DNA of 64,000 nucleotides from Balneola sp. EhC07. GTDB taxonomy: Bacteria; Bacteroidota; Rhodothermia; Balneolales; Balneolaceae. Location of the stretch: assembly GCF_001650905.1 (NCBI RefSeq), contig NZ_LXYG01000008.1, forward strand, positions 1 to 64,000. The letters run 5' to 3'. Both the position numbers and the translations under genes were made by a program. The notes beneath the pieces are model-generated. The model ran no database searches. It was not told where the DNA came from and saw nothing but the letters and a program-made list of their open reading frames with translations. Below are positions 49,316 through 58,182 of the stretch, piece after piece. Position 1 is the first letter of the stretch, and each line of letters opens with the position of its first letter.

Positions 49316-50451
49316 TATCTGATCTTCAATGTTAGAAGGCTCAAAATTCCAAGCATCACCGTGATGATCCAGAATCGAACTACGATCTTTTGTTCCGACC
49401 ATCCTTTTTTCTCAAAATGATGATGGATCGGAGTCATTAAAAACACTCGTTTTCCTACACCATACTTCTTTTTAGTATATTTGAAGTAGGTAGTTTGAAT
49501 GATCACAGAAAGCGTTTCAAAGAAAAATACACCGCAAATGAAGGGGAGAAGCAGTTCTTTGTGAAGCATCAATCCCAAAGCACCAAAAGCACCACCAAGT
49601 GCCAAAGAACCGGTGTCGCCCATGAATACAGATGCAGGGTTGGTGTTATACCACAAAAATCCCATACAGCCTCCAATCAGTGCAGCACAAAAAATAGTGA
49701 GTTCACCGGCGCCCGGTAAATACATAATGTCTAAATATCCAGATAAGTCAGTTCTTCCGGAGACATAAGCAAAAATTGCGAATACAAATCCGCAGATCGC
49801 AGAGACACCTGAAGCCAATCCATCCAAGCCATCTGTTAAGTTTGTGGCATTGCTTACCGCAGTTATCACAAATACGGCAACTGGGATAAATATCATCCAG
49901 CCAAGGTCTTCTCCAAAGAAAGCGTAATCAATATTCACGTTCTTGAGGAAAGGAACTGTTGAAAGTGTATTCACATCAGCAAAATCAGGATGGAAATACA
50001 ATACAGCTCCTACAACAATTCCAACGCTGACTTGACCAACTATCTTAAATCGTCCGGCAAGACCACTTTTGTCTTTCTTCACAACTTTGATGTAATCATC
50101 CACAAAACCAACAAGCCCTAGGGCAATTATCACAAATACAATAAGCCAGGCATATACGCTATCCATTTTCATGAACAGGATAGAAGGTATGATCACTGCC
50201 AGCAGAATAATGACTCCGCCCATTGATGGAGTTCCGGCTTTAGCTTGGTGATGGTCTAAACCAACGTCGTCTCGGATCACTTCTTTAAGCTGCATGCTGC
50301 TCAGCCATTTGATAATTCTTCGTCCGATGATCAGACTTATGATCACGGAAGTCACAGCAGCCAAACCTGTTCGTGTGGAGATATATTCAAACGCTCCGGC
50401 GCCCGGGAAGTCAAATGCAGTATCAAGCCAGGAGAATAATTCGTATAGCAT
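49315..50451 (-). CDS. mraY: Phospho-N-acetylmuramoyl-pentapeptide-transferase
   Basis: Integral membrane enzyme that makes lipid I. Ten predicted helices in 378 aa. GTPSMGGVIIL near 73-83, LGLVGFVDDYIKVVKK (about 116-131) with the catalytic Asp pair, NATNLTDGLDGLASG near 205-219, and FMGDTGSLALGGAFG near 277. HHHFEKKGWSE at the C-terminal side is the His-rich cytoplasmic motif. Starts within the murE stop (TGATG). Confidence 0.96.
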   Translation of the reverse strand: MLYELFSWLDTAFDFPGAGAFEYISTRTGLAAVTSVIISLIIGRRIIKWLSSMQLKEVIRDDVGLDHHQAKAGTPSMGGVIILLAVIIPSILFMKMDSVYAWLIVFVIIALGLVGFVDDYIKVVKKDKSGLAGRFKIVGQVSVGIVVGAVLYFHPDFADVNTLSTVPFLKNVNIDYAFFGEDLGWMIFIPVAVFVITAVSNATNLTDGLDGLASGVSAICGFVFAIFAYVSGRTDLSGYLDIMYLPGAGELTIFCAALIGGCMGFLWYNTNPASVFMGDTGSLALGGAFGALGLMLHKELLLPFICGVFFFETLSVIIQTTYFKYTKKKYGVGKRVFLMTPIHHHFEKKGWSEQKIVVRFWIITVMLGILSLLTLKIR

Positions 50452-51911
50452 CAGAATCCTCCTTTGGCTTTAAGTTCGAGAGCTTCTTTTGCAACTAATC
50501 GGTCGTCAAAAGGATATCGTTTTCCGTCAATTTCCTGATAATCTTCATGTCCTTTTCCGGCAATAAGAATAATATCATTTGATGAAGCCAGCTCAATAGC
50601 TTTAAAAATGGCTTCTTTTCGGGAAGTGATGGTTACAACATTGTCAGTATTTTCAAATCCCTGCAAAATATCAGCGATGATCAGATCGGGATTTTCAGTT
50701 CTTGGATTATCACTGGTTACAATAATTTCATCAGCAAATTCTAAAGCTGCTTTTGCCATTTCCGGTCTCTTGCCTGAATCTCTGTCACCGCCGGCACCAA
50801 AAACACAATAAATAAACTGATTTTGAGTACGTGATTCTGATAGTGTTTTTAGAACATTTTCAAGAGCGTCAGGGGTGTGAGCATAATCAACAATAACTTT
50901 CGGTAGATCTGTTTCTAAATCTAAATTTACAGATTCCATTCTTCCGGGAGCCCCCGGTACAGATGAAAGTGCTGAAGCAATTCTTTGCTTGTCATGACCA
51001 AGTTCGTTACAGATCATAAAAGCCTCAGCCAGATTAAACGCATTGAAGTGTCCCACCAATGACGAAGAGATCTCAGATCCATCGACTGAAATTTTTAGCC
51101 CTTGTGCAGAATTACTTAAGACGTGGGCATTTTTTCCGAATGAAAGTTCTGAAATTTGAGCGGAGATTCCATCAGCCATAAAAACCCCATAAGAATCATC
51201 CATATTGATTACTGCAGATGATCCTGGTTTCAATCCATCAAAAAGGATTTTCTTGGCAGCGGCATATTCTTCAATGGTCTCATGATAATCGAGATGATCC
51301 TGCGAAAGATTAGTGAAGGCAGCTACTTTGAAATCAAAACCACCAACCCGGGCCTGATGAAGAGCGTGAGAAGACACTTCCATAACCAAATATTCTGAGC
51401 CTGCTTCAACCATCTTTTTCATATCGGCAGCAAGCTCTATTGGATCGGCCGTAGTTAATTTACTATCTAATGCTTCCGTTAGGATCTTTTTCTCCACAGT
51501 TCCTAAAAGAGAAACTTTCTCGCCGAGTTTGGTAAGTGCCTGATAGACTAAAGTAGCAGTAGTAGTTTTACCGTTTGTGCCGGTGATTCCAATGATCTTT
51601 AGTTTATCACCCGGGTTCCCGGCCATTTTTTGAGCTAAAGGACCTATCAATGATCGCGTATTTTCTACTTCAATTACGCATACTTCAGCATCGGTGTAAT
51701 AAGATTCTTCACAGATAATTACTTTTGCTCCGCGATGGATAGCATCTTCCAAAAACATATGTCCATCTACTTCTGTGCCTCGGATGGCTATGAAAACAGA
51801 GCTTTCTGTAACCTGACGCGAATCCTGAACAAGCGGACCAACTTCACCTTCCGGTTTAAAACGGGAAGTGTTTAATGGGTTAATAAATTCTATGAGATCA
51901 TGTGTATTCAA
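50451..51911 (-). CDS. murE: UDP-MurNAc-L-Ala-D-Glu--meso-diaminopimelate ligase
   Basis: Adds the third stem-peptide residue. P-loop GITGTNGKTTTATLVYQAL near residues 107-125; SHALHQARVGGF near 180. The motif SDNPRTENP (about 395-403) contains the DNPR signature that specifies meso-diaminopimelate rather than lysine. 486 aa. Overlaps ftsI by 4 bp and mraY by 1 bp. It indicates an A1-gamma, Gram-negative type peptidoglycan. Confidence 0.96.
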   Translation of the reverse strand: MNTHDLIEFINPLNTSRFKPEGEVGPLVQDSRQVTESSVFIAIRGTEVDGHMFLEDAIHRGAKVIICEESYYTDAEVCVIEVENTRSLIGPLAQKMAGNPGDKLKIIGITGTNGKTTTATLVYQALTKLGEKVSLLGTVEKKILTEALDSKLTTADPIELAADMKKMVEAGSEYLVMEVSSHALHQARVGGFDFKVAAFTNLSQDHLDYHETIEEYAAAKKILFDGLKPGSSAVINMDDSYGVFMADGISAQISELSFGKNAHVLSNSAQGLKISVDGSEISSSLVGHFNAFNLAEAFMICNELGHDKQRIASALSSVPGAPGRMESVNLDLETDLPKVIVDYAHTPDALENVLKTLSESRTQNQFIYCVFGAGGDRDSGKRPEMAKAALEFADEIIVTSDNPRTENPDLIIADILQGFENTDNVVTITSRKEAIFKAIELASSNDIILIAGKGHEDYQEIDGKRYPFDDRLVAKEALELKAKGGF

Positions 51912-54076
51912 TCTCGATCCTCCATGGCTACAAGTTCAAGTGATTTTGCTTTGCCACGAATGGTAACAGAACTGCCAAGTCTCATCATATCACCTGCTTT
52001 TGGAAACTGTCGTTCAACAGTGCCGGAACGGTAAGTTTTAACATCTAATCCAAGTTCCGCTAAAATGGTGGTTGCCTGACGCATACTCATTCCTCGAAGT
52101 TCGGGAACTTCTGCAAAGCCTTCTTTAACCTTCGAACTGTCAACAGGTAAATAGGTTTCCGATAAAGTGAGAATAATTTTGTCTTTTCCGGGAAGAGGGC
52201 TGCCGGGTTCAATAGTTTGTGAAACTACATACCCTGATTTCCCTTCAATGCTATAAGGAATGTCAAATTTCTTAAGGATCTCTTCGCTTTCTTCTTTTCC
52301 GATACCGATGAGTGAAGGAGCCTTTGTGATAAATTCAGGTTCATCTTGTGGTAACATACTTCGTTGTATATCACTATCTAGACCTGCAATTCTTTTTGCG
52401 GTTTCTCTGAAAATAGGACCTGCGGTAAAGCCTCCATATCCACTGGTTTTTGGCTCATTCAACATGATCAGGCAAACATATTTTGGGTCTTCGGTTGGGA
52501 AAAACCCTACAAAAGAGGCGAGATATTTATTGGAATAGCGCCCTTGATATACTTTTTTAGCTGTACCTGTTTTTCCGGCAATTCTCAATCCATCGATCTG
52601 AGCCCATTCTCCGGTTCCGGAATCTGTTACAACGCTTTCAAAAATTGGAAGTATTTTTTGAAGTGTTTTCTTTCTCGCAACACGACGAATTTCTACCGGA
52701 GTGTTATCCAAAACAACATTACCATTTTGATCTTCAATTTTGTCGACCAGATAAGGACGCATCAACATTCCTTCATTAGCAAAAGCAGCATAAGCCTGAG
52801 TTACTTGTAATGGTGTAGCTAAAACTTCGTATCCATGGCTCATCCACGGAAGGCTTACCAAACTCCAGTCATATGGTTTGTTCAGAATTCCGGCTACTTC
52901 ACCGGAAAGATCAATATTCGTTTCAGCACCAAACCCGAGATTTCTGGCATATTGATAAAAAACTTCAGGTTTTAACCTCATGGCAATTTCAGCGGTAGCC
53001 ACATTGGAAGATTTCTGAATGACTTCCTGAAAGGTCATATTTCCAAGAGGGTCGTGATCACGGAGAGTTAATCCATGAATTTCTACTTCGCCGGATTCAG
53101 GAGTTTCAAAAATTTCATTAAAATCTACCTTATTTTGCTCCACAGCAGCGATTGCAGTCACCAGCTTAAAGGTTGAACCCGGTTCCACCATATCAGAAAT
53201 AGCAAAATTTCTTCGGTTTTCATTTTCGTTACTACCCGGGTAATTCGGATCATAAGTTGGATAGTTAGCCATTGCTTTAATGGCTCCGGTCTTAGGATCT
53301 ATAATAATTCCCGTTCCGTATTCAGCAAGATGCTTTTCCACACCTTTCTTTAGCTCATCTTCCAGAATAGCCTGAATGTAGGAGTCAATAGTGGTGTGGA
53401 TGGAATGACCATTCTCCGGAAGTTTCTTTGGAGCTCCTACATAAGCAGAAATTTGATTTCTTGGGTCACGACGAACTTGCTGAACTCCATTTTCACCTTT
53501 TAACTCTGTGTCATAATAGGCTTCCAGACCTGTTTTGCCATCCATATTATGATTTACAAAGCCTAAAGAATGTGCAGCCAGAGAACCAAAGGTGTATTTT
53601 CTACTGAAGCTCTCCTCAATGATGACTCCTTTAATATCTAATTCCCGAACTGCATCTCTTGAAACAGGAGACAAGTTCTTTGCAAGAATGATATACTGAG
53701 AATGTGAAGGAGCGTCACTAATTCTTTTTTTGAAGTAAGATGGAGACTGATTGGTTTGCTTAGCTAAAGTAACTGCTAATTGGTTGATCTGCTCCTGTGT
53801 AACCGATTTTCCATTCACATCTTTAACTTTAGGATCCAATGCGATCAGATAATTAGCAGCATTAGTAGCAAGCAGTGTTCCGTTAGCATCGTAGATATTT
53901 CCACGCTGTGCGGGGATAGGAATGGAATCGATCGCTTGTTTACTCCAAAGTAACCGCAAATCTTCTCCTTCCAGATAATTGATGCGAACTAATTGAAAAG
54001 CCAATACACAAGGTATAAGCAACAACAACCCGAACACCAAAAACATCCTGCTTAATATGGAAGTTCTTTCTGTCAT
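51908..54076 (-). CDS. ftsI: Division transpeptidase FtsI/PBP with two PASTA domains
   Basis: Class B penicillin-binding protein that cross-links septal peptidoglycan. One N-terminal anchor (about 9-27), a dimerisation/pedestal domain to about 240, then the transpeptidase domain: EPGSTFKLV with nucleophile Ser, KSSNVATAE, and AGKTGTAKKV. Two PASTA domains close it (about 590-650, KAPSLIGIGKEE; about 660-718, VPELRGMSMRQAT). PASTA tails on FtsI-like proteins are usual in Bacteroidota but absent from proteobacterial FtsI. 722 aa. Abuts ftsL directly. Confidence 0.92.
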   Translation of the reverse strand: MTERTSILSRMFLVFGLLLLIPCVLAFQLVRINYLEGEDLRLLWSKQAIDSIPIPAQRGNIYDANGTLLATNAANYLIALDPKVKDVNGKSVTQEQINQLAVTLAKQTNQSPSYFKKRISDAPSHSQYIILAKNLSPVSRDAVRELDIKGVIIEESFSRKYTFGSLAAHSLGFVNHNMDGKTGLEAYYDTELKGENGVQQVRRDPRNQISAYVGAPKKLPENGHSIHTTIDSYIQAILEDELKKGVEKHLAEYGTGIIIDPKTGAIKAMANYPTYDPNYPGSNENENRRNFAISDMVEPGSTFKLVTAIAAVEQNKVDFNEIFETPESGEVEIHGLTLRDHDPLGNMTFQEVIQKSSNVATAEIAMRLKPEVFYQYARNLGFGAETNIDLSGEVAGILNKPYDWSLVSLPWMSHGYEVLATPLQVTQAYAAFANEGMLMRPYLVDKIEDQNGNVVLDNTPVEIRRVARKKTLQKILPIFESVVTDSGTGEWAQIDGLRIAGKTGTAKKVYQGRYSNKYLASFVGFFPTEDPKYVCLIMLNEPKTSGYGGFTAGPIFRETAKRIAGLDSDIQRSMLPQDEPEFITKAPSLIGIGKEESEEILKKFDIPYSIEGKSGYVVSQTIEPGSPLPGKDKIILTLSETYLPVDSSKVKEGFAEVPELRGMSMRQATTILAELGLDVKTYRSGTVERQFPKAGDMMRLGSSVTIRGKAKSLELVAMEDRD

Positions 54077-54493
54077 CTACTTTTTAACCTCGATCAGTTT
54101 ATCAGCAGGACCACCGTTTATAAAACCGGCTTTTTCTGCTTTTTCGTAGATTTCAGCCGGACCAACCATGCGGTCGTACTGTAATTTTAAGGCATCATGT
54201 TGAGTGCGCACTTTATTGTATTCGCTTTCAAGCTTTTGGACTTCTTCTAACAGCTTTTGAGTAGCAAAAACATGTGTCAGATACAGAAATCCGAATACAC
54301 CTATAGCAATAGTTGTAAGAATCACTTTCCAGGGCTTAATATCCCGAATAGTATTTCTTACCGACTTTCCTGCTTTTTTACCTGAAGATCTTTTTCCTTT
54401 TGGGGATGAAGATGGGGATTCTATGTCAGGTAAAGGAACTTTACGGAGGTTAGGTCGGGTTTCGCGCTTTTTAAGTGGGGATTGCACGATCAT
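54077..54493 (-). CDS. ftsL: FtsL-like divisome protein
   Basis: 138 aa. Basic, Ser/Lys-rich cytoplasmic N-terminus (about 1-50), one transmembrane helix (VILTTIAIGVFGFLYLTHVF, about 56-75), then a leucine/heptad coiled coil (KLLEEVQKLESEYNKVRTQH) and a short tail. This is the FtsL topology that partners FtsB/FtsQ. Primary sequence is poorly conserved, so the name depends on topology and on the slot between rsmH and ftsI. Its start overlaps the rsmH stop by 4 bp (ATGA). Confidence 0.82.
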   Translation of the reverse strand: MIVQSPLKKRETRPNLRKVPLPDIESPSSSPKGKRSSGKKAGKSVRNTIRDIKPWKVILTTIAIGVFGFLYLTHVFATQKLLEEVQKLESEYNKVRTQHDALKLQYDRMVGPAEIYEKAEKAGFINGGPADKLIEVKK

Positions 54494-55416
54494 TGACTAC
54501 CTCCGCTGTTTTTCTCAGCTATCCGGAGTTTAGCGCTCCGGGCAGCGGGGTTTTTAGCAACCTCTTCGGGTGAAGGGGTTATGATCTGTCGATTGACAGC
54601 TTTTAGTGGGGAAATTATGTTGCCGTAGAAATCTTTTTCGAGCTTTCCGTCCAGATTTCCGGCTTTAAAGAATTTTTTAACAATACGATCTTCCAGTGAA
54701 TGATAAGACATCACCACAATACGACCGCCTGGTTTCAAGACCTCTAAAGATTGAGTCAGAACGTCTTTTAAAACGTCTAATTCACGGTTTACTTCAATTC
54801 GTATTCCTTGAAATACTCTTGCCAGCGATTTCACAGCAAATTTAGCAGGAACCAATTCCTTTACAATAGCTGCAAGTTCACCGGTAGTTTCAATAGGTCT
54901 GTTATTGATAATTTCTTTGGCGATCTGACGACTTGCACGCTCTTCACCATAATGGAAGATCACGTCGCGAAGTGTTTCATAGTCGTAATTGTTAACCACT
55001 TGATAAGCAGAAACACCTGAAAGATTCCCCATTCTCATATCAAGAGGACCATCTTCCTGAAAACTGAATCCACGTTCTGCTTCTTTGATCTGATGTGTTG
55101 AAACTCCAAGATCAAGTAGGATTCCGGCTACCTGTCCTTTTACAGGGGGAGGTAGAAGTGTTGACAGATAGCCGAAATTGCCTTTTATCGTTTTAAATCG
55201 TTCATCTTCGCCGATACGCGCCGTGGCTGCAGCAATAGCTTCATCATCCTGATCGATGCCATAAAGCGTTGCATTTTCACCAAGACGAGCGAGAATTTCT
55301 TTTGAATGTCCACCGCCACCAAGAGTAGCGTCTATATATATAGCGTTATCGTCAGTGATCAATCCTTCCATACATTCGTTCAGCATTACCGGAATATGCT
55401 CGTGGTATGTAGTCAT
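54490..55416 (-). CDS. rsmH: 16S rRNA (cytosine(1402)-N(4))-methyltransferase
   Basis: Methylates C1402 in the ribosomal P site. Start set at the ATG at 55416, one base after the mraZ stop, so that the protein starts TTYHEHIPVMLNECMEGL, the usual N-terminus; a start at 55461 would add 15 residues overlapping mraZ. YIDATLGGGGHSKEILARLG is the SAM site (about 24-43), LLDLGVSTHQIKEAERGFSF near 103-122, and VMSYHSLEDRIVK near 235. 308 aa. Confidence 0.95.
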   Translation of the reverse strand: MTTYHEHIPVMLNECMEGLITDDNAIYIDATLGGGGHSKEILARLGENATLYGIDQDDEAIAAATARIGEDERFKTIKGNFGYLSTLLPPPVKGQVAGILLDLGVSTHQIKEAERGFSFQEDGPLDMRMGNLSGVSAYQVVNNYDYETLRDVIFHYGEERASRQIAKEIINNRPIETTGELAAIVKELVPAKFAVKSLARVFQGIRIEVNRELDVLKDVLTQSLEVLKPGGRIVVMSYHSLEDRIVKKFFKAGNLDGKLEKDFYGNIISPLKAVNRQIITPSPEEVAKNPAARSAKLRIAEKNSGGSQ

Positions 55417-55417
55417 C

Positions 55418-55888
55418 TCAATCACCATCATTTTCGAGATCTCCTCCGAGCACTTGCTCAAAGATTTCTTCTATTGATTCAGCGCTTACATTCTCGTCGG
55501 CTTCTTCTAATTTAGCTGGGGACCAAATTTCTATGTGTTCACCCATTCCGATAAAAACTACTTTTGAGTCTATAGCAGAATAATTGATATGATCGGAGGG
55601 GAGGGCGATACGGTTTTGCTTATCGAGGGATAGATCTTCTGCAAAACGTAGTAAATATCTTTTAACTAGACGGCCTTTTTTGCTGAAGGAATTTACGGTA
55701 GAAAGTTTCTTTTCCACAGCTTGCCATTCATTTTCGGGGTATAGATAGAGGCATTCTTCAGATTGACCGCGTACAATTGTGAACTTTTCTTGTGCGTCCG
55801 GACTGAGATTTTTGCGTAGTTTGGCAGGGAAGGCTACACGACCTTTATCGTCTATAGAATGCTCGTATTGTCCTTTAAAACTAGGCAC
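55418..55888 (-). CDS. mraZ: Transcriptional regulator MraZ
   Basis: Regulator of the division cluster, AbrB-like ring-forming DNA-binding protein. Two tandem MraZ repeats: HSIDDKGRVAFPAKLRKNL (about 10-28) and LSLDKQNRIALPSDHINY (about 90-107). 156 aa with an acidic C-terminal extension after about 130. First gene of the cluster; three GTGGG boxes at 10-bp spacing lie between its promoter and start codon, so it presumably represses its own operon. Confidence 0.95.
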   Translation of the reverse strand: MPSFKGQYEHSIDDKGRVAFPAKLRKNLSPDAQEKFTIVRGQSEECLYLYPENEWQAVEKKLSTVNSFSKKGRLVKRYLLRFAEDLSLDKQNRIALPSDHINYSAIDSKVVFIGMGEHIEIWSPAKLEEADENVSAESIEEIFEQVLGGDLENDGD

Positions 55889-55940
55889 GATTCCCTCAGA
55901 GGTATTGAAGATTGCTAAATTATGTGATTAAGGAGTAGTC

Positions 55941-55965
55941 CCCACTATCTCCCACATCACCCCAC
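55941..55965 (-). promoter_or_regulatory. MraZ operator: three GTGGG boxes with 10-bp period
   Basis: On the minus strand GTGGG occurs at 55965, 55955 and 55945, each followed by five variable bases, the direct-repeat pattern (TGGGN with 5-bp spacers) described for E. coli MraZ. The boxes lie 53-77 bp upstream of mraZ and just downstream of its promoter. Confidence 0.85.
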
Positions 55966-55995
55966 AATGTACCCTAAATTTATAATATGTGTCAA
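55966..55995 (-). promoter_or_regulatory. Promoter of the mraZ-ftsZ cluster
   Basis: Minus strand: TTGACA (55995-55990), 18-bp spacer, TACATT (55971-55966). The -35 is a perfect match to the housekeeping consensus and the -10 has four of six bases. The predicted start of transcription falls within the MraZ boxes, which fits repression by promoter occlusion. Confidence 0.65.
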
Positions 55996-56124
55996 GAAAT
56001 TTGTTTATGAATGTGAAAAAAGTTTTCCACAGTATATTTGGGGTGCTTTTTTAAGGATTAGGAAATAGCGTGGGAGAGAGTGGAAGGATTTTTGAATAAT
56101 GAATACTGAAGTAGCTCTTGTCCG

Positions 56125-56187
56125 AACTCTTCCAGAGTTGGATAGAGACAGATAATAAATTTCAGAAAGGTTAACTCTGGAAGAGTT
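56125..56187. repeat. AACTCTTCCAGAGTT inverted-repeat pair
   Basis: AACTCTTCCAGAGTT (56125-56139) and its exact reverse complement AACTCTGGAAGAGTT (56173-56187). Each 15-mer is itself a small hairpin. It looks like a dispersed palindromic repeat. Confidence 0.75.
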
Positions 56188-56188
56188 A

Positions 56189-56582
56189 TTTAAATCCGAA
56201 AGATTTTAGAATCAAACTTTGAATATTCTTAATGACCGCAAGATTCTCCCCTTGAGGGGAGATGAAAGTCCAAACAGTTCTTTGGGCTTTCCGAGAGATA
56301 TAGTTAAGATTAAGGTTTGGCTAAGTATATCTATTTAGGGTGACACTTTTGTCTTGACACAAAAGTGTCCGAAAAGTCAATAAGATTCCAAACTCCTTAC
56401 ATCGGAATTTATTTAGTTACTTCGAACTGATATATGCCGATGTTTCGTCAAACAAGGAATCTTAGGTTTGTCTTCAAGCTTTCTACGGAGATAGGCGATG
56501 ACTATTCAGCATGACGATGCATCATCTATCTTAAGCAGTTGTCATTCTGAATTTGTCTGTCGATAGGCGGGCTGATTTTTAA
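56189..56582. other. Spacer with further short palindromes between punA and mraZ
   Basis: No gene supported. Contains TCTCCCCTTGAGGGGAGA (56245-56262), related to the CCCCTC repeats, and an 11-bp hairpin GACACTTTTGT (56342-56352) / ACAAAAGTGTC (56359-56369). A fragment GTTGTCATTCTGAAT (near 56537) recalls the GTCATTTCGA elements. It could hold a terminator for neither gene, because both flanking genes point the same way and mraZ is transcribed from it toward lower coordinates. Confidence 0.55.
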
Positions 56583-57377
56583 TCAAAACTCTTTTATCAA
56601 CCCTTTCACCAACTCAGCAAACTCGCCTTTTTTCATTTCGGCGGCTTCTTTTACTTCGGCATGATCTAATTTTTGATCGGTAACTCCGGCTGCCGCATTA
56701 GTGATAAGTGAAACAGCAGCTGATTTTATTCCAAGTCGGGCAGCTTCCATCAATTCTGGAGCGGTACTCATTCCAACCGAATCTCCACCAATCATTCGGT
56801 AAGCTTTGATCTCTGCTTTGGTTTCGTAGTTTGGTCCTTTCACGTAAAGATAGGTTCCTCGCTTGGTAGCTACCCCAACATCATGAGCTATTTGTTGAAC
56901 CCGGTCTGCAACCGAATAAAGATCAAGTGACCACTTTTTAGAAGAAGGAGCTGCTTTCAAGTCCATATTCTGTTTGATGATATCTTCGATCACCATCAGA
57001 TCGCCAACTCTGAAATCAAGATTAATTCCACCGGCGGCGTTGGAAACCAGCAGTTTATCAGCATTAAATGCATAAGCCAAATGAACAGGTATAACCGTTT
57101 TATCAAATCCATATCCTTCGTAGAAATGGAATCGTCCGGAAAATGCTAATGTGGTTTTTCCTTCTACTTCGCCAAATATCAAAGCTCCGGAATGTCCTTG
57201 TACGGTCGATTGTGGGAAGTTTGGGATTTCTGAATACGGAATAACCGTTTGATTCTGAATTTCATCCCCAAAATCACCAAGTCCGGATCCTAATATTACT
57301 ACGGCTTCGATCTTATCGGGAAACCCCTTTCCAACAAGAAAGTCTTTAATTTCAAAAATATGATCAGGCAGGGACAT
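56583..57377 (-). CDS. punA: Purine nucleoside phosphorylase
   Basis: Phosphorolysis of inosine and guanosine in purine salvage, trimeric type. VILGSGLGDFGDEI near residues 28-41; TVQGHSGALIFGEV near 78; FSGRFHFYEGY near 100-110 (phosphate and base contacts); SNAAGGINLDFRVGDLMVI near 132; VGMSTAPELMEAARLG near 196-211; SLITNAAAG near 220. 264 aa. Its start overlaps the end of the hydrolase gene by 14 bp, so the two are cotranscribed. Confidence 0.92.
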   Translation of the reverse strand: MSLPDHIFEIKDFLVGKGFPDKIEAVVILGSGLGDFGDEIQNQTVIPYSEIPNFPQSTVQGHSGALIFGEVEGKTTLAFSGRFHFYEGYGFDKTVIPVHLAYAFNADKLLVSNAAGGINLDFRVGDLMVIEDIIKQNMDLKAAPSSKKWSLDLYSVADRVQQIAHDVGVATKRGTYLYVKGPNYETKAEIKAYRMIGGDSVGMSTAPELMEAARLGIKSAAVSLITNAAAGVTDQKLDHAEVKEAAEMKKGEFAELVKGLIKEF

Positions 57378-58173
57378 AAGAATCTATTGCTTCAGTAGTG
57401 TAACCGGTTTTATCGTCGTAACCGGTAAGTTTAATAATTGGAGTGCTGTCGTCATGGTAGCCTAAAATAATATAACCTTCATCAAAAGCCAGTTTTGCCA
57501 ATCGCTCGCGTTGCTGTTGACTGGTTTTAGGATCAAAATCGTATTTCGCAGCAAATTTTCGGTTCACCTGACTTCGGGTTGCGATCACATCACCGGCTTG
57601 CATGAACTTGTTCTCTCCGTCATTAAAAAGAAGAACCTGATGGAATTCTGTATGACCGCCGATCTTTTCCACTTTTAATTCCGGATAAGCTTCATCTTCT
57701 GCATCCAAAAAATGAAGATCAGCTTTAGCATCTATAAAAGAAACGAATTCCGTTTTTTCTTCATCGTAATACACTTCTTTGTTCATCACCTTTTCCCAGC
57801 TTTTTTTTGAAACCCAGATCTTGGCTTCAGGAAAAGTGAGCTCCCAATATCCATTCTCTTTGTGTGCCAGTCCACCGATGTGATCATAATGCAAGTGGCT
57901 GCAAACGACATCTGTGATATCAAACTCGGTCAGATCATGAGCTTCAAGGTTTTCACGAATAACATGAGGTCCGGTATCTTCTCCGAATACTCCGATTCCG
58001 CAATCAAAAAGAAATTTTCTATCCGGAGTAGATATCAAAAAGGGATTCAAAGAAATTTTGAGAGCACCTTTAGCGGGTTTGTCATCTCTGGAAATACGAT
58101 TGAATTTTTTATCTAATCCTACCGAGAAAGTACCTTCATAAAGTGCAGCTGCGTAAGTGTTTTTAAGTGACAT
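57364..58173 (-). CDS. Metallo-beta-lactamase-fold hydrolase
   Basis: Zinc hydrolase of the MBL superfamily, 269 aa. Start set at the ATG at 58173; the frame is open ten codons further but those codons are repeat DNA. CSHLHYDHIGGLAHK (about 92-106) is the HxHxDH metal motif; GGHTEFHQVLLF and MQAGDVIAT supply the next His and Asp, and ILGYHDDSTPI the last His. Resembles lactonase/quorum-quenching and glyoxalase II-like members, but the substrate is not deducible. An IVS-like element lies immediately upstream. Confidence 0.82.
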   Translation of the reverse strand: MSLKNTYAAALYEGTFSVGLDKKFNRISRDDKPAKGALKISLNPFLISTPDRKFLFDCGIGVFGEDTGPHVIRENLEAHDLTEFDITDVVCSHLHYDHIGGLAHKENGYWELTFPEAKIWVSKKSWEKVMNKEVYYDEEKTEFVSFIDAKADLHFLDAEDEAYPELKVEKIGGHTEFHQVLLFNDGENKFMQAGDVIATRSQVNRKFAAKYDFDPKTSQQQRERLAKLAFDEGYIILGYHDDSTPIIKLTGYDDKTGYTTEAIDSYVPA

Positions 58174-58182
58174 AGTGTAAGA

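Noticed and set aside
49316-49402. Longer murD starting inside mraY
   Set aside because: The additional 29 residues precede the conserved Rossmann start; the TAATG junction at 49315 is typical of this cluster.
55417-55461. Longer rsmH starting inside mraZ
   Set aside because: The extra 15 residues do not resemble RsmH; ATG 55416, one base after the mraZ stop, gives the conserved N-terminus.
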